From: Bacteroidales bacterium | Lineage (GTDB): Bacteria > Bacteroidota > Bacteroidia > Bacteroidales > Paludibacteraceae | DNA length: 48,152 nt | Reading direction: 5' to 3' | Assembly: GCA_900769555.1 (NCBI GenBank) | Contig: CAAGHA010000183.1 | Span: forward strand, 1-48,152 | Part shown: piece after piece, positions 33,528 through 41,678 of the stretch | Layout of the letters: each line of letters opens with the position of its first letter | Position numbering within the stretch: position 1 is the first letter of the stretch | Made by a program: the position numbers and the translations under genes | Notes under the pieces: model-generated | Told to the model about the DNA's origin: nothing | Seen by the model: the letters and a program-made list of their open reading frames with translations, nothing else | Databases searched by the model: none

Positions 33528-35093
33528 ATGGCAAAAAAACAACCCAAAATAAAGAGTATAGAAGAGACCTTGTGGGAATCAGCAAATAAGCTTCGAGGCT
33601 CGGTTGAACCATCGGAGTACAAGCATGTTGTGCTGAGTCTGATATTCCTTAAATATGCAAATGACCGATTCGATGAGCGTCGCAGTGAACTTATCGCAGA
33701 AGGTAAGGGCGCATTTGTGGATCAAGCTGTGTTCTACAATGCTAAAAATGTCTTCTATATCGAAGAGCAGAGCCGTTGGAGCTTCGTTATGGAAAATGCC
33801 AAGCAGAATGATATTGCCATTAAGATTGACAAGGCTTTGTCGGCTATTGAAGATAGTAACCCATCTCTCAAAGGCGCACTCCCAAGCAACTACTATTCCG
33901 GATTGGGTCTCGACCGCGCCAAACTCGCTGCATTGCTCGATGAGATAAACAAGATTGATACACTCAAAGACCCCGAAAATGACCTTATTGGTCGTGTTTA
34001 TGAGTACTTCCTTGCGAAGTTCGCTATTGCCGAGGGGAAAGGTAAAGGTGAATACTATACCCCAAAAAGTATCGTTAACCTCATTGCCGAAATCATTGAG
34101 CCCTATCGAGGTAAGATATATGACCCTTGTTGCGGTTCTGGAGGTATGTTTGTGCAGAGTATGAAGTTTATCGAAGCTCACCATGGTAACAAACGTGATA
34201 TCTCTGTCTATGGTCAGGAATATACCAATACAACTTATAAACTTGCAAAGATGAATCTTGCCATCCGTGGCATTGCAAGTAACCTCGGAGAGTTGGCTGC
34301 AGACACATTCCACAACGACCAACATAAGGATTTGAAAGCCGACTTCATTATGGCTAATCCACCATTTAATCAGAAATCGTGGCGTGCCGATAATGAGTTA
34401 AAAGATGACCCTCGTTGGCATGGCTACGATGTACCTCCTACAAGCAACGCCAACTATGGTTGGATTCTAAACATCGTGTCTAAACTATCAGCCAATGGCA
34501 CCGCTGGTTTCTTGTTGGCTAATGGGGCGTTGAGTGGCGATGGTGTCGAGCTAAATATCCGCCGCCAATTGCTACAAAACCACATTGTAGAGGCAATCAT
34601 TATCTTACCACGCAACATGTTCTACTCCACCGACATCAGCGTCACGCTGTGGATATTGGCAGGCAATCGTAAGGCTCGTACTGTTGAGCAAAACGGCAAG
34701 ATGGTGAAATATCGTAACCGCGAAAACGAAGTTTTGTTTATTGATTTGCGCCAATGGGGCGAACCTTTCGAGAAGAAGTATATCCAGTTCTCGCCAGAGC
34801 AGATTGCCGACATAGCACACAATATCCATAATTGGCAACGTGAAGGCTACGAAACGACCTATAAGAATATACCTGAATATTGCTACTCGGCATCGCTCGG
34901 TGAGATTGAACGTAAGGGTTGGAGTCTTGTGCCAAGCAAATATATCGAATTCAAGAGCCGTGATGAAAACATAGACTTTGATACAAAGATGAGTCAGTTG
35001 CAAAGCGAACTATGTGAGTTGCTAAAACAAGAGGAAGAGAGTAAACGTGAGTTGAAAGAATTGTTTAAAAAGCTAGGGTATGGACTTGAATAA
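33528..35093 (+). CDS. hsdM: Type I restriction-modification DNA methyltransferase subunit HsdM
   Basis: With HsdS it methylates adenine in the recognition site and protects host DNA; with HsdR it forms the restriction complex. The N-terminal helical domain contains EETLWESANKLRGSVEPSEY. AdoMet motif I is near residue 197 (YDPCCGSGGMFVQS), and the catalytic motif is NPPF in ANPPFN near residue 274. Length, 521, is normal. The next gene overlaps its end by 14 bases. GC content is higher than in neighbouring housekeeping genes, suggesting transfer. Confidence 0.95.
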   Translation: MAKKQPKIKSIEETLWESANKLRGSVEPSEYKHVVLSLIFLKYANDRFDERRSELIAEGKGAFVDQAVFYNAKNVFYIEEQSRWSFVMENAKQNDIAIKIDKALSAIEDSNPSLKGALPSNYYSGLGLDRAKLAALLDEINKIDTLKDPENDLIGRVYEYFLAKFAIAEGKGKGEYYTPKSIVNLIAEIIEPYRGKIYDPCCGSGGMFVQSMKFIEAHHGNKRDISVYGQEYTNTTYKLAKMNLAIRGIASNLGELAADTFHNDQHKDLKADFIMANPPFNQKSWRADNELKDDPRWHGYDVPPTSNANYGWILNIVSKLSANGTAGFLLANGALSGDGVELNIRRQLLQNHIVEAIIILPRNMFYSTDISVTLWILAGNRKARTVEQNGKMVKYRNRENEVLFIDLRQWGEPFEKKYIQFSPEQIADIAHNIHNWQREGYETTYKNIPEYCYSASLGEIERKGWSLVPSKYIEFKSRDENIDFDTKMSQLQSELCELLKQEEESKRELKELFKKLGYGLE

Positions 35094-36081
35094 TAAAATT
35101 GTCATATATCAGACAGAGGACGGACAGACACAGATAGATGTTCGGATGGGGAATGATACAGTATGGCTGACCCAAGCACAGATTGCAGAATTGTTTGGAA
35201 CGAAACGTCCGGCGATTACAAAGCATCTAAAAAACATATATGTATCTGAAGAACTTGACGAAAATAGCACATGTTCCATTTTGGAACACATGGGTAACGA
35301 TGGAAAACAAACTTATAACACAAAGTATTATAATTTGGATGCTATTTTATCTGTCGGCTATCGCGTAAATAGCAAGAACGCCACTCTATTTCGTCAGTGG
35401 GCAAACAAGGTCTTAAAACAATACCTTATACAAGGATATGCCATCAATGAGCGACTTCGTAAGGAGCAGATTGGCGAATTGCGTCAGTTGGTAGGTATGC
35501 TTGGGCGCACCATACAAAACCAACCGCTGATATCTAATGATGAGACAAATGCTCTGTTTGAGGTGGTAATGGACTATACTTATGCTTTAGATACCCTCGA
35601 CAATTATGACTATGAGCGATTGACAATTGACAAAATTACAAAGGAAGAGTCATTTTATGCTACCTACGAAAATGCGATGGAAGCAATAGCAGGACTTCGT
35701 GAAAAGTTTGGAGCATCCGCCTTGTTTGGAAATGAGAAAGACGATTCGTTTAAAAGTTCTATTGGACAGATATATCAAACCTTTGGAGGCGAAGAACTTT
35801 ATCCGAGTGTAGAAGAAAAAGCAGCCATGTTGCTCTATCTTGTCATTAAAAATCACTCTTTTAGCGATGGTAATAAGCGAATAGCGGCCACCTTGTTTCT
35901 GTGGTTTCTCAATAGAAATCACGTTCTGTACAATCCGGACAGAAGCAAGAGAATAGCGGACAGTACTCTTGTAGCACTAACTCTGATGATAGCTGAGAGC
36001 AGAACTGAAGAAAAAGATGTTATGGTGAAAGTGGTTGTAAACCTTATAAATAAGAATAATTATGAGTATGGAAGACCATAA
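35080..36081 (+). CDS. RhuM-Fic fusion protein
   Basis: The N-terminal half is RhuM-like (DTVWLTQAQIAELFGTKRPA, TKYYNLDAILSVGYRVNSKN, ATLFRQWANKVLKQYLIQGY), a domain common in phage and mobile DNA. The C-terminal Fic/DOC domain has the active motif HSFSDGNKRIAATLF near residue 258, matching HxFx(D/E)GNKR, so AMP- or phosphotransfer to a target is expected. It overlaps hsdM by 14 bases and hsdS by 20 bases, so all three are translated together. Known as a frequent rider in type I R-M loci. Whether it acts as a toxin, a guard or a regulator is unknown. Confidence 0.88.
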   Translation: MDLNNKIVIYQTEDGQTQIDVRMGNDTVWLTQAQIAELFGTKRPAITKHLKNIYVSEELDENSTCSILEHMGNDGKQTYNTKYYNLDAILSVGYRVNSKNATLFRQWANKVLKQYLIQGYAINERLRKEQIGELRQLVGMLGRTIQNQPLISNDETNALFEVVMDYTYALDTLDNYDYERLTIDKITKEESFYATYENAMEAIAGLREKFGASALFGNEKDDSFKSSIGQIYQTFGGEELYPSVEEKAAMLLYLVIKNHSFSDGNKRIAATLFLWFLNRNHVLYNPDRSKRIADSTLVALTLMIAESRTEEKDVMVKVVVNLINKNNYEYGRP

Positions 36082-37228
36082 GCGTTTAGGAGATTATATC
36101 CGTGAGGTGGATGAGCGTAATCGGGAGTTGAAGGTTACGAATTTGGTCGGATTGACTATTGAAAAAGCATTTATTCCATCTGTAGCAAATGTTATAGGTA
36201 CAGATTTATCAACATATAAAGTGATACGAAAAGAGCAGTTTGCTTGTAGTTTGATGCAGGTAAGTCGTGACGGTAAGATGCCCATTGCTATGTTTGAAGA
36301 CGATGCGGCAATTATGTCGCCTGCATACCCAATGTTTGAGGTTATTGATAAGTCGAAACTTATGCCTCAGTATCTGATGATGTGGTTTTCTCGCAAAGAG
36401 TTTGACCGAGAAGCTAGCTTCTATGCAGTTGGAGGTGTTCGTGGCAGCCTGACATGGGAAGATTTCTGTGATATGAAACTTCCTATCCCATCTATTGAGC
36501 GACAGCGTGAGATTGTTGCAGAGTATGAGACTTTAAGTAAGCGCATTCGCCTAAATGAGCAGATGATTTCCAAGTTGGAAGAAACAGCCCAAACCCTCTA
36601 CCGCAAAATGTTTGTCGATGGTATAGACAAAGAAAATTTGCCAGAAGGTTGGCGAATGGGAACGTTAGGAGAGGTGTGTGTAATAAATAGTGACAATATT
36701 TCATCAAAAGATAACTATAAGGAAATAGACTATCTAGATAGTAGTAGTGTTACGGAGAATAAATTCGATGTATATCAACATCTAATTGTCGGAAAAGATG
36801 AAATACCAAGCAGGGCGAAAAGAAAAGTAAGAACCAACGACATTGTATATTCAACTGTTCGGCCAAACCTAAAGCATTATGGAATAATAAAAGGTGATGT
36901 TAGTAATGTTGTCGTATCAACTGCTTTCGCTGTAATACATTCAAATACACATAAAATATCTAATGAGTTATTATATTTGATCCTTACAGATGAAGCTGTT
37001 ACTGATATTCTTCAAGGTATTGCAGAAATGAGCAAGGCGACATATCCTTCAATTACACCAGAAAACATTATGGAGTTGAAAGTCACCTTGCCTCAACAAA
37101 TGGACAATGGTTTTTCTCAATTAAACTGGTCGTTGAAACAAATATTTGATAACATCGCGGTTATACATAAAGAGAACGAGAAATTAATGGAATTACAGTC
37201 TTTGCTTTTGGCTGAGATGGGGAGATAA
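36062..37228 (+). CDS. hsdS: Type I restriction-modification specificity subunit HsdS
   Basis: Recognises the split DNA target through two target-recognition domains. The first covers about residues 1-150, followed by the conserved helical spacer (IPSIERQREIVAEYETLSKR, QMISKLEETAQTLYRKMF). The second begins near residue 195 (GWRMGTLGEVCVIN) and ends with the other spacer helix (ENEKLMELQSLLLAEM). The DNA for the second domain is visibly richer in AT than the first (sampled lines about 30% and 42% GC), a sign of domain exchange. It overlaps the Fic gene by 20 bases. No second hsdS or recombinase for inversion is seen. Confidence 0.93.
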   Translation: MSMEDHKRLGDYIREVDERNRELKVTNLVGLTIEKAFIPSVANVIGTDLSTYKVIRKEQFACSLMQVSRDGKMPIAMFEDDAAIMSPAYPMFEVIDKSKLMPQYLMMWFSRKEFDREASFYAVGGVRGSLTWEDFCDMKLPIPSIERQREIVAEYETLSKRIRLNEQMISKLEETAQTLYRKMFVDGIDKENLPEGWRMGTLGEVCVINSDNISSKDNYKEIDYLDSSSVTENKFDVYQHLIVGKDEIPSRAKRKVRTNDIVYSTVRPNLKHYGIIKGDVSNVVVSTAFAVIHSNTHKISNELLYLILTDEAVTDILQGIAEMSKATYPSITPENIMELKVTLPQQMDNGFSQLNWSLKQIFDNIAVIHKENEKLMELQSLLLAEMGR

Positions 37229-37240
37229 TAGTTATAAGAT

Positions 37241-38173
37241 ATGGAACTACCTTTTGAAATATTAATTGATGATAACTTTTTGGAGGAATTAATTCCAACA
37301 ACAACTTTATCGCCAATATCTAATAAATCCATACTAAGCATTGTTAATGATTTCGAAGATAATAATTGGCGATATAAGAAGTTTAATCAATTCATATGGA
37401 ATAATATAAGTCAAGATGCTTTGACTAAAGAAGAACGAGATTCTTTAATTGAGAGTCCCGATTCTATCTTAGAAAAAGCAGCATCTCGCCTTAGGATTAT
37501 TCAAAACAAGAATGGGGACGATGAAAAAACTGGAGGCGAAATAGCAGAGATCCTTTTATACGGAATTATGCACAGCTATTATAAAGCACTCCCTATAGTA
37601 CCCAAAATATTCTATAAACAGAATAAAAATGATTTCGCAAAAGGTTCAGACAGCGTCCATATTGTTGTTGAAGACGATGATAACTTTTCTTTATGGTTGG
37701 GAGAAGCAAAATTCTACAAGAATATAGAAAATAGTGACTTGGACAAAATTGTTTCCTCTGTCCATGATACATTATCCACAGATAAAATAAAGAAAGAGAA
37801 TTCCATTATTACAGGTTTGTCTGAGTTTGACAAGTATGACATAAATGAAACTGTAAAAAACAAAATAAAAGCTCTTCTTAATGAAGACACGTCCATTGAC
37901 AAAATAAAACCAATTCTTCATGTTCCAATCATATTGTTACACGAATGTGGGATTACAGCATCGTCTAATGAAATGTCAGAAGATTATAAAGAGCAGATAA
38001 TTGCGAAACACAAAGAACGTGCGGAATCTTATTTCGCAAAACAAATTAAAAAGTGTAAGGATGTTGCCAAATACTCTGAAATCAAATTTCACATGATTTT
38101 GTTCCCTATTCCTAGTAAAGAAACAGTTGTTGACAAATTTATTAAACGCGCAAAAGAATTAAGGGATGAATAA
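37241..38173 (+). CDS. hamA: HamA-like DUF1837 protein (Hachiman defence)
   Basis: DUF1837 proteins are the HamA/AbpA component of Hachiman anti-phage defence, where HamA is the nuclease effector held in check by HamB. This 310-residue protein has the family core: GGEIAEILLYGIMHSYYKA, KIFYKQNKNDFAKGSDS, then LWLGEAKFY. D137 with E155 and K157 (GSDS...GEAK) form a PD-(D/E)xK-like nuclease signature. It starts 12 bases after hsdS and overlaps the helicase gene by 8 bases, matching the two-gene Hachiman order. Composition is AT-rich compared with flanking hsd genes, suggesting a separate origin. Assignment by motif and partner; not confirmed by a search. Confidence 0.8.
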   Translation: MELPFEILIDDNFLEELIPTTTLSPISNKSILSIVNDFEDNNWRYKKFNQFIWNNISQDALTKEERDSLIESPDSILEKAASRLRIIQNKNGDDEKTGGEIAEILLYGIMHSYYKALPIVPKIFYKQNKNDFAKGSDSVHIVVEDDDNFSLWLGEAKFYKNIENSDLDKIVSSVHDTLSTDKIKKENSIITGLSEFDKYDINETVKNKIKALLNEDTSIDKIKPILHVPIILLHECGITASSNEMSEDYKEQIIAKHKERAESYFAKQIKKCKDVAKYSEIKFHMILFPIPSKETVVDKFIKRAKELRDE

Positions 38174-40247
38174 CGAAGACTATATTTTTGAGCAATGTCA
38201 AAAGATCAATACTCTTCTTAACAACAAGAAAGAGTCAGATGCTCGTGACTGCGTTATCAAGTTGCTAGATTATCTTAATCAGAACAAACTTGCGTATACT
38301 GAACTAGTAAACCACCTTATAAGAGAAGTGGGGTTGTATCCTTATATGAAAGACGCCCTTCTTTGGGAAGACGAATTAGTCTGCGATTTTTTCAAAGCAA
38401 ATGTTGGAGAATTGGAAGAAAAAACATTGCATAGAGCTCAATCCAAACTACTTAAGAAATTGCTTGATGGTGATAATATAGCCGTAAGTGCTCCAACGAG
38501 TTTTGGCAAAAGTTTTATTATTGATGCTTTTATTGCAATTAAACAACCTAAAAATGTCGTAATCATTGTCCCCACCATTGCATTGATGGATGAGACAAGG
38601 CGAAGACTTTTTAAGAAATTTGCAAATAGATACAGGATTATTACAACCACAGATGTGACCTTGGGAGATCATAATATTTTTGTTTTTCCTCAAGAACGAG
38701 CTTTAACATATACCAACAATTTTGGTGATATCGACATTTTGATTATTGATGAATTTTACAAATCAAGTATAAATGTCGATAAAGATCGAGCTCCATCTTT
38801 AATTAAATGTATCATTAATTTAGGAAACAAAGCCAAACAAAGGTATTATTTAGCTCCAAACATTGATGAATTACAAGATAATCCTTTCACCCAAGGAATG
38901 ACTTTTGAAAAAATCGACTTTAAGACTGTGTTCTTGGAAGTCAACAATTTATATTCGAAAGTTTTGGAAGGAAAGGAAAAAAGTGATGTGCTGTTGGAAC
39001 AGTACAATAACACTACCGGCAAGTCCTTAATATATGCAGGCACATTCCCAGAGATAGATAATTTAAGAACGCTATTTTCGAGAAATGATATTCATTATAA
39101 AGACAGGGAATTGTTGAATCAATTTTCAAAATGGTTAGATGATAATTATGGTAAATTGTGGTATTTGTCGGATTTGGTAAAGAAAGGGATTGGTATTCAT
39201 CATGGAAAACTTCATCGCTCACTATCGCAAATTCAAATACGATTATTTAAAGAGAAGAATGGCCTTGATACAATTATCTCAACATCATCAATAATAGAGG
39301 GCGTAAACACTTCTGCAGAAAATGTGTTTATATGGCGGAATAAAAATGGTCGAAGAAATTTGAATGATTTCACTTATAAAAATATCATTGGAAGAGGGGG
39401 TAGGATGTTTAAACATTTTATAGGTAAAATATTTGTTTTGGACAAAACTCCTCAAAACGAAAACATACAACTATCTCTACCTTTTCCTGAGGATATTGTT
39501 TTAAACGAAACCGAATTAGAAAATATAGAATTACCTCAAGATCAAAAAACAAAAATTATCATTGACAACAAAGAACTAGAATCAATAATCGGGAATGACT
39601 ATGCTTTAATTCAAACTGCAAAGACCAGTCAAATAAGAACAATTGTTTCCGAACTAGAAAAGAACAAGAAAAAATGGAATGGATTAAACTATATTAACTC
39701 ATCTAATTCTGATGATTGGGGATGGTTGTTAAACAACTTCTTATGGATGATGAGATGGGCATATAAGCAGGCCGATAGAGATAAAATAGTTGATGCCATT
39801 AAAATATGCTCAAACAATTGGAGGAAACCTATGGTCACAATACTTGATGAGTTAAAGGACATTGATATGGGTATTGAGGAATACTTTTCATTTGAAAAGA
39901 AGCTGACATTTGATATGGCTAGTTTTTTGTCTGATTTTAATATAATTCAAAAAAAAGTTTTAAATATAGGTGTTGATATAGAACCTTTTATTGTGAAAGT
40001 TCGTAATGCCTTTTTACCTTCGGTTGTTTTTTTGTTGGAAGAATTCGGGTTGCCAAGAACGATTTCGAGAAAAATTCAGGATTCTCATCTTGTTGACTTT
40101 GAGGAAAATGGTTTAACTACTCAAGGGATGATAGAACAACTTGTGTCTAAAATGGATGATGTGTTTAACATTGAAACACTGGAGGATTTTGATAAATATA
40201 TATTAGATTATTTTTATCAAGGAATAAAATGTGATAATTATAATTAA
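38166..40247 (+). CDS. hamB: HamB-like SF2 helicase (Hachiman defence)
   Basis: Predicted superfamily 2 DNA helicase of 693 residues. Walker A is APTSFGKSF near residue 110. The DExx box is LIIDEFYKSS near 195, with DEFY rather than DEAD/DEAH. Motif V/VI is STSSIIEGVN followed by IIGRGGRMFKHF near 408. The C-terminal 230 residues are helical with no domain I know. In Hachiman the helicase senses damaged or foreign DNA and releases the HamA nuclease (established knowledge of the family). It overlaps hamA by 8 bases. Sampled lines are about 27-33% GC, lower than hsdR. Confidence 0.82.
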   Translation: MNNEDYIFEQCQKINTLLNNKKESDARDCVIKLLDYLNQNKLAYTELVNHLIREVGLYPYMKDALLWEDELVCDFFKANVGELEEKTLHRAQSKLLKKLLDGDNIAVSAPTSFGKSFIIDAFIAIKQPKNVVIIVPTIALMDETRRRLFKKFANRYRIITTTDVTLGDHNIFVFPQERALTYTNNFGDIDILIIDEFYKSSINVDKDRAPSLIKCIINLGNKAKQRYYLAPNIDELQDNPFTQGMTFEKIDFKTVFLEVNNLYSKVLEGKEKSDVLLEQYNNTTGKSLIYAGTFPEIDNLRTLFSRNDIHYKDRELLNQFSKWLDDNYGKLWYLSDLVKKGIGIHHGKLHRSLSQIQIRLFKEKNGLDTIISTSSIIEGVNTSAENVFIWRNKNGRRNLNDFTYKNIIGRGGRMFKHFIGKIFVLDKTPQNENIQLSLPFPEDIVLNETELENIELPQDQKTKIIIDNKELESIIGNDYALIQTAKTSQIRTIVSELEKNKKKWNGLNYINSSNSDDWGWLLNNFLWMMRWAYKQADRDKIVDAIKICSNNWRKPMVTILDELKDIDMGIEEYFSFEKKLTFDMASFLSDFNIIQKKVLNIGVDIEPFIVKVRNAFLPSVVFLLEEFGLPRTISRKIQDSHLVDFEENGLTTQGMIEQLVSKMDDVFNIETLEDFDKYILDYFYQGIKCDNYN

Positions 40248-40420
40248 TTGAATATAAATAAAAGAAACATAATATAAAGAGTCTTGTTGAATGGAACTAG
40301 ATAAATAAAAATAGAATGTAGTGGAGATAGGGAAAGTGCGGAAGACTGATAGCAATTGGAACTTGAATCCTAATTTCAAAATAACATTATTTAGATAAAG
40401 CAATATTGTTATTAAAAAAC

Positions 40421-40459
40421 ATGTCACACTTCAACGAACATACTCTCGAAATGGAAATA
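40421..40459 (+). pseudogene. Duplicated 5' fragment of hsdR
   Basis: The 39 bases from this ATG match the first 39 bases of hsdR (41679) at 36 positions and would encode MSHFNEHTLEMEI against MTHFNEHTLEMAI. Similarity stops there. The frame runs on over the start of the RhuM gene without resembling hsdR. It is best read as the stub of an hsdR start left by insertion of DNA at that point. The 158-base stretch between the helicase stop and this fragment holds no other feature I can support. Confidence 0.7.
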
Positions 40460-40527
40460 TTTGAGGGAAAAGATTGTGAAGCATATTCCGTTTCCCTGTT
40501 AAACAAGAAGTATAAAAAGAATTTGTT

Positions 40528-41673
40528 ATGTCAGAAGAGAACAAAATATTATTTTGCCCTAAGTGCCAATCTCAAAACGTGGAGAAAACTGGAGACGTTT
40601 ATCACTGCGTCAGCTGCGGTTGTGAATGGCGGTTCAAAGAAGAAGAACTCCCACAAACGCAGAGTCTTACCATTAGAAATAGTACGGCAGAATTCCTGAT
40701 TTTTCAAGCTCAAAGTCAGGCTAACGGGGTGGAAGTGTTCTATCAAAACGAAACTCTATGGTTAACGCAAAAGGCTATGGGTACCTTGTTTGATGTGGGA
40801 ATACCTGCTATTAGCAAACATCTGAAGAATATCTTTGAGGATGGTGAGTTGATTGAGGATTCAGTTATTTCCAAAATGGAAACAACTGCCGCAGACGGTA
40901 AGAATTATATGACGAAATACTATAATCTTGATGCCGTTATCTCTGTCGGCTATAGAGTCAATACTACACGTGCAACCCAATTCCGTCAATGGGCAACAGC
41001 TGTACTTCGTCAGTTCGCTATTCGAGGCTATGTGCTTGATAAAAAGCGTATGGAAAATGGAGCATTCCTGACCATAGACTACTTTGAACATCTGTTGGCA
41101 GAAATACGTGAAATCCGTTTGAGTGAGCGCAAGATGTATCAAAAGGTGACAGATATTTATGCTACAGCCATCGACTATAATAAAGATGCACCGACAACAC
41201 ACCGTTTCTTTGCAAAAGTACAGAACAAACTACACTATGCCATTCACGGAAATACGGCAGCTGAATTGATTATGAAACGTGCTAATGCAGAAAAAGAACA
41301 CATGGGTTTGACTTCTTGGGAGAATGCTCCCAAAGGAAAGATTGTCAAGACAGATGTTTCCATTGCTAAAAACTACCTGAATGGCAAAGAGCTGGATAGC
41401 TTAGGAAGAATTGTCAATGCTTTTCTTGATTTGGCAGAAAACCGTGCAAAACGCCATATCCCAATGACAATGGAAGATTGGGCGAAGTACATTGACAAAT
41501 TTCTGATGATAGACGAATTGCCATTACTAAATGATAATGGTAGCGTTTCGGCAGAAGAAGCCAAAAAGTTTGCAGAATCGGAATTTGAAAAATATCGTAT
41601 TATACAAGACCGTTTGTTTAGGTCAGATTTTGATGATGAGATAGAAGGATTATTGTCTAACAAAAAAGATTAA
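40528..41673 (+). CDS. Zinc-ribbon RhuM family protein
   Basis: An N-terminal zinc ribbon with four cysteines (CPKCQSQNV... YHCVSCGCEW, residues about 10-35) precedes a RhuM domain (TLWLTQKAMGTLFDVGIPAI, TKYYNLDAVISVGYRVNTTR, ATQFRQWATAVLRQFAIRGY). The last 170 residues are the helical C-terminal part usual for stand-alone RhuM proteins. No Fic motif. It shares clear similarity with the N-terminal half of the RhuM-Fic protein at 35080. It starts 5 bases before hsdR and is probably co-expressed with it. RhuM was named from a Salmonella pathogenicity island; its biochemical role is unknown. Confidence 0.85.
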   Translation: MSEENKILFCPKCQSQNVEKTGDVYHCVSCGCEWRFKEEELPQTQSLTIRNSTAEFLIFQAQSQANGVEVFYQNETLWLTQKAMGTLFDVGIPAISKHLKNIFEDGELIEDSVISKMETTAADGKNYMTKYYNLDAVISVGYRVNTTRATQFRQWATAVLRQFAIRGYVLDKKRMENGAFLTIDYFEHLLAEIREIRLSERKMYQKVTDIYATAIDYNKDAPTTHRFFAKVQNKLHYAIHGNTAAELIMKRANAEKEHMGLTSWENAPKGKIVKTDVSIAKNYLNGKELDSLGRIVNAFLDLAENRAKRHIPMTMEDWAKYIDKFLMIDELPLLNDNGSVSAEEAKKFAESEFEKYRIIQDRLFRSDFDDEIEGLLSNKKD

Positions 41674-41678
41674 CGCCT

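Noticed and set aside
33579..34325. Long minus-strand reading frame (248 codons) within hsdM
   Set aside because: It lies wholly opposite a complete HsdM with catalytic motifs. Its translation has no recognisable domain, and there is no promoter or spacing of its own.
36062..37228. Phase-variable hsdS shuffling system
   Set aside because: Only one hsdS, no second copy in inverted orientation and no site-specific recombinase were found in the window.
40460..40699. Continuation of the hsdR-start fragment as a 90-odd-codon gene
   Set aside because: After 13 residues it no longer resembles HsdR, and most of it overlaps the zinc-ribbon RhuM gene in another frame, whose motifs are clear.
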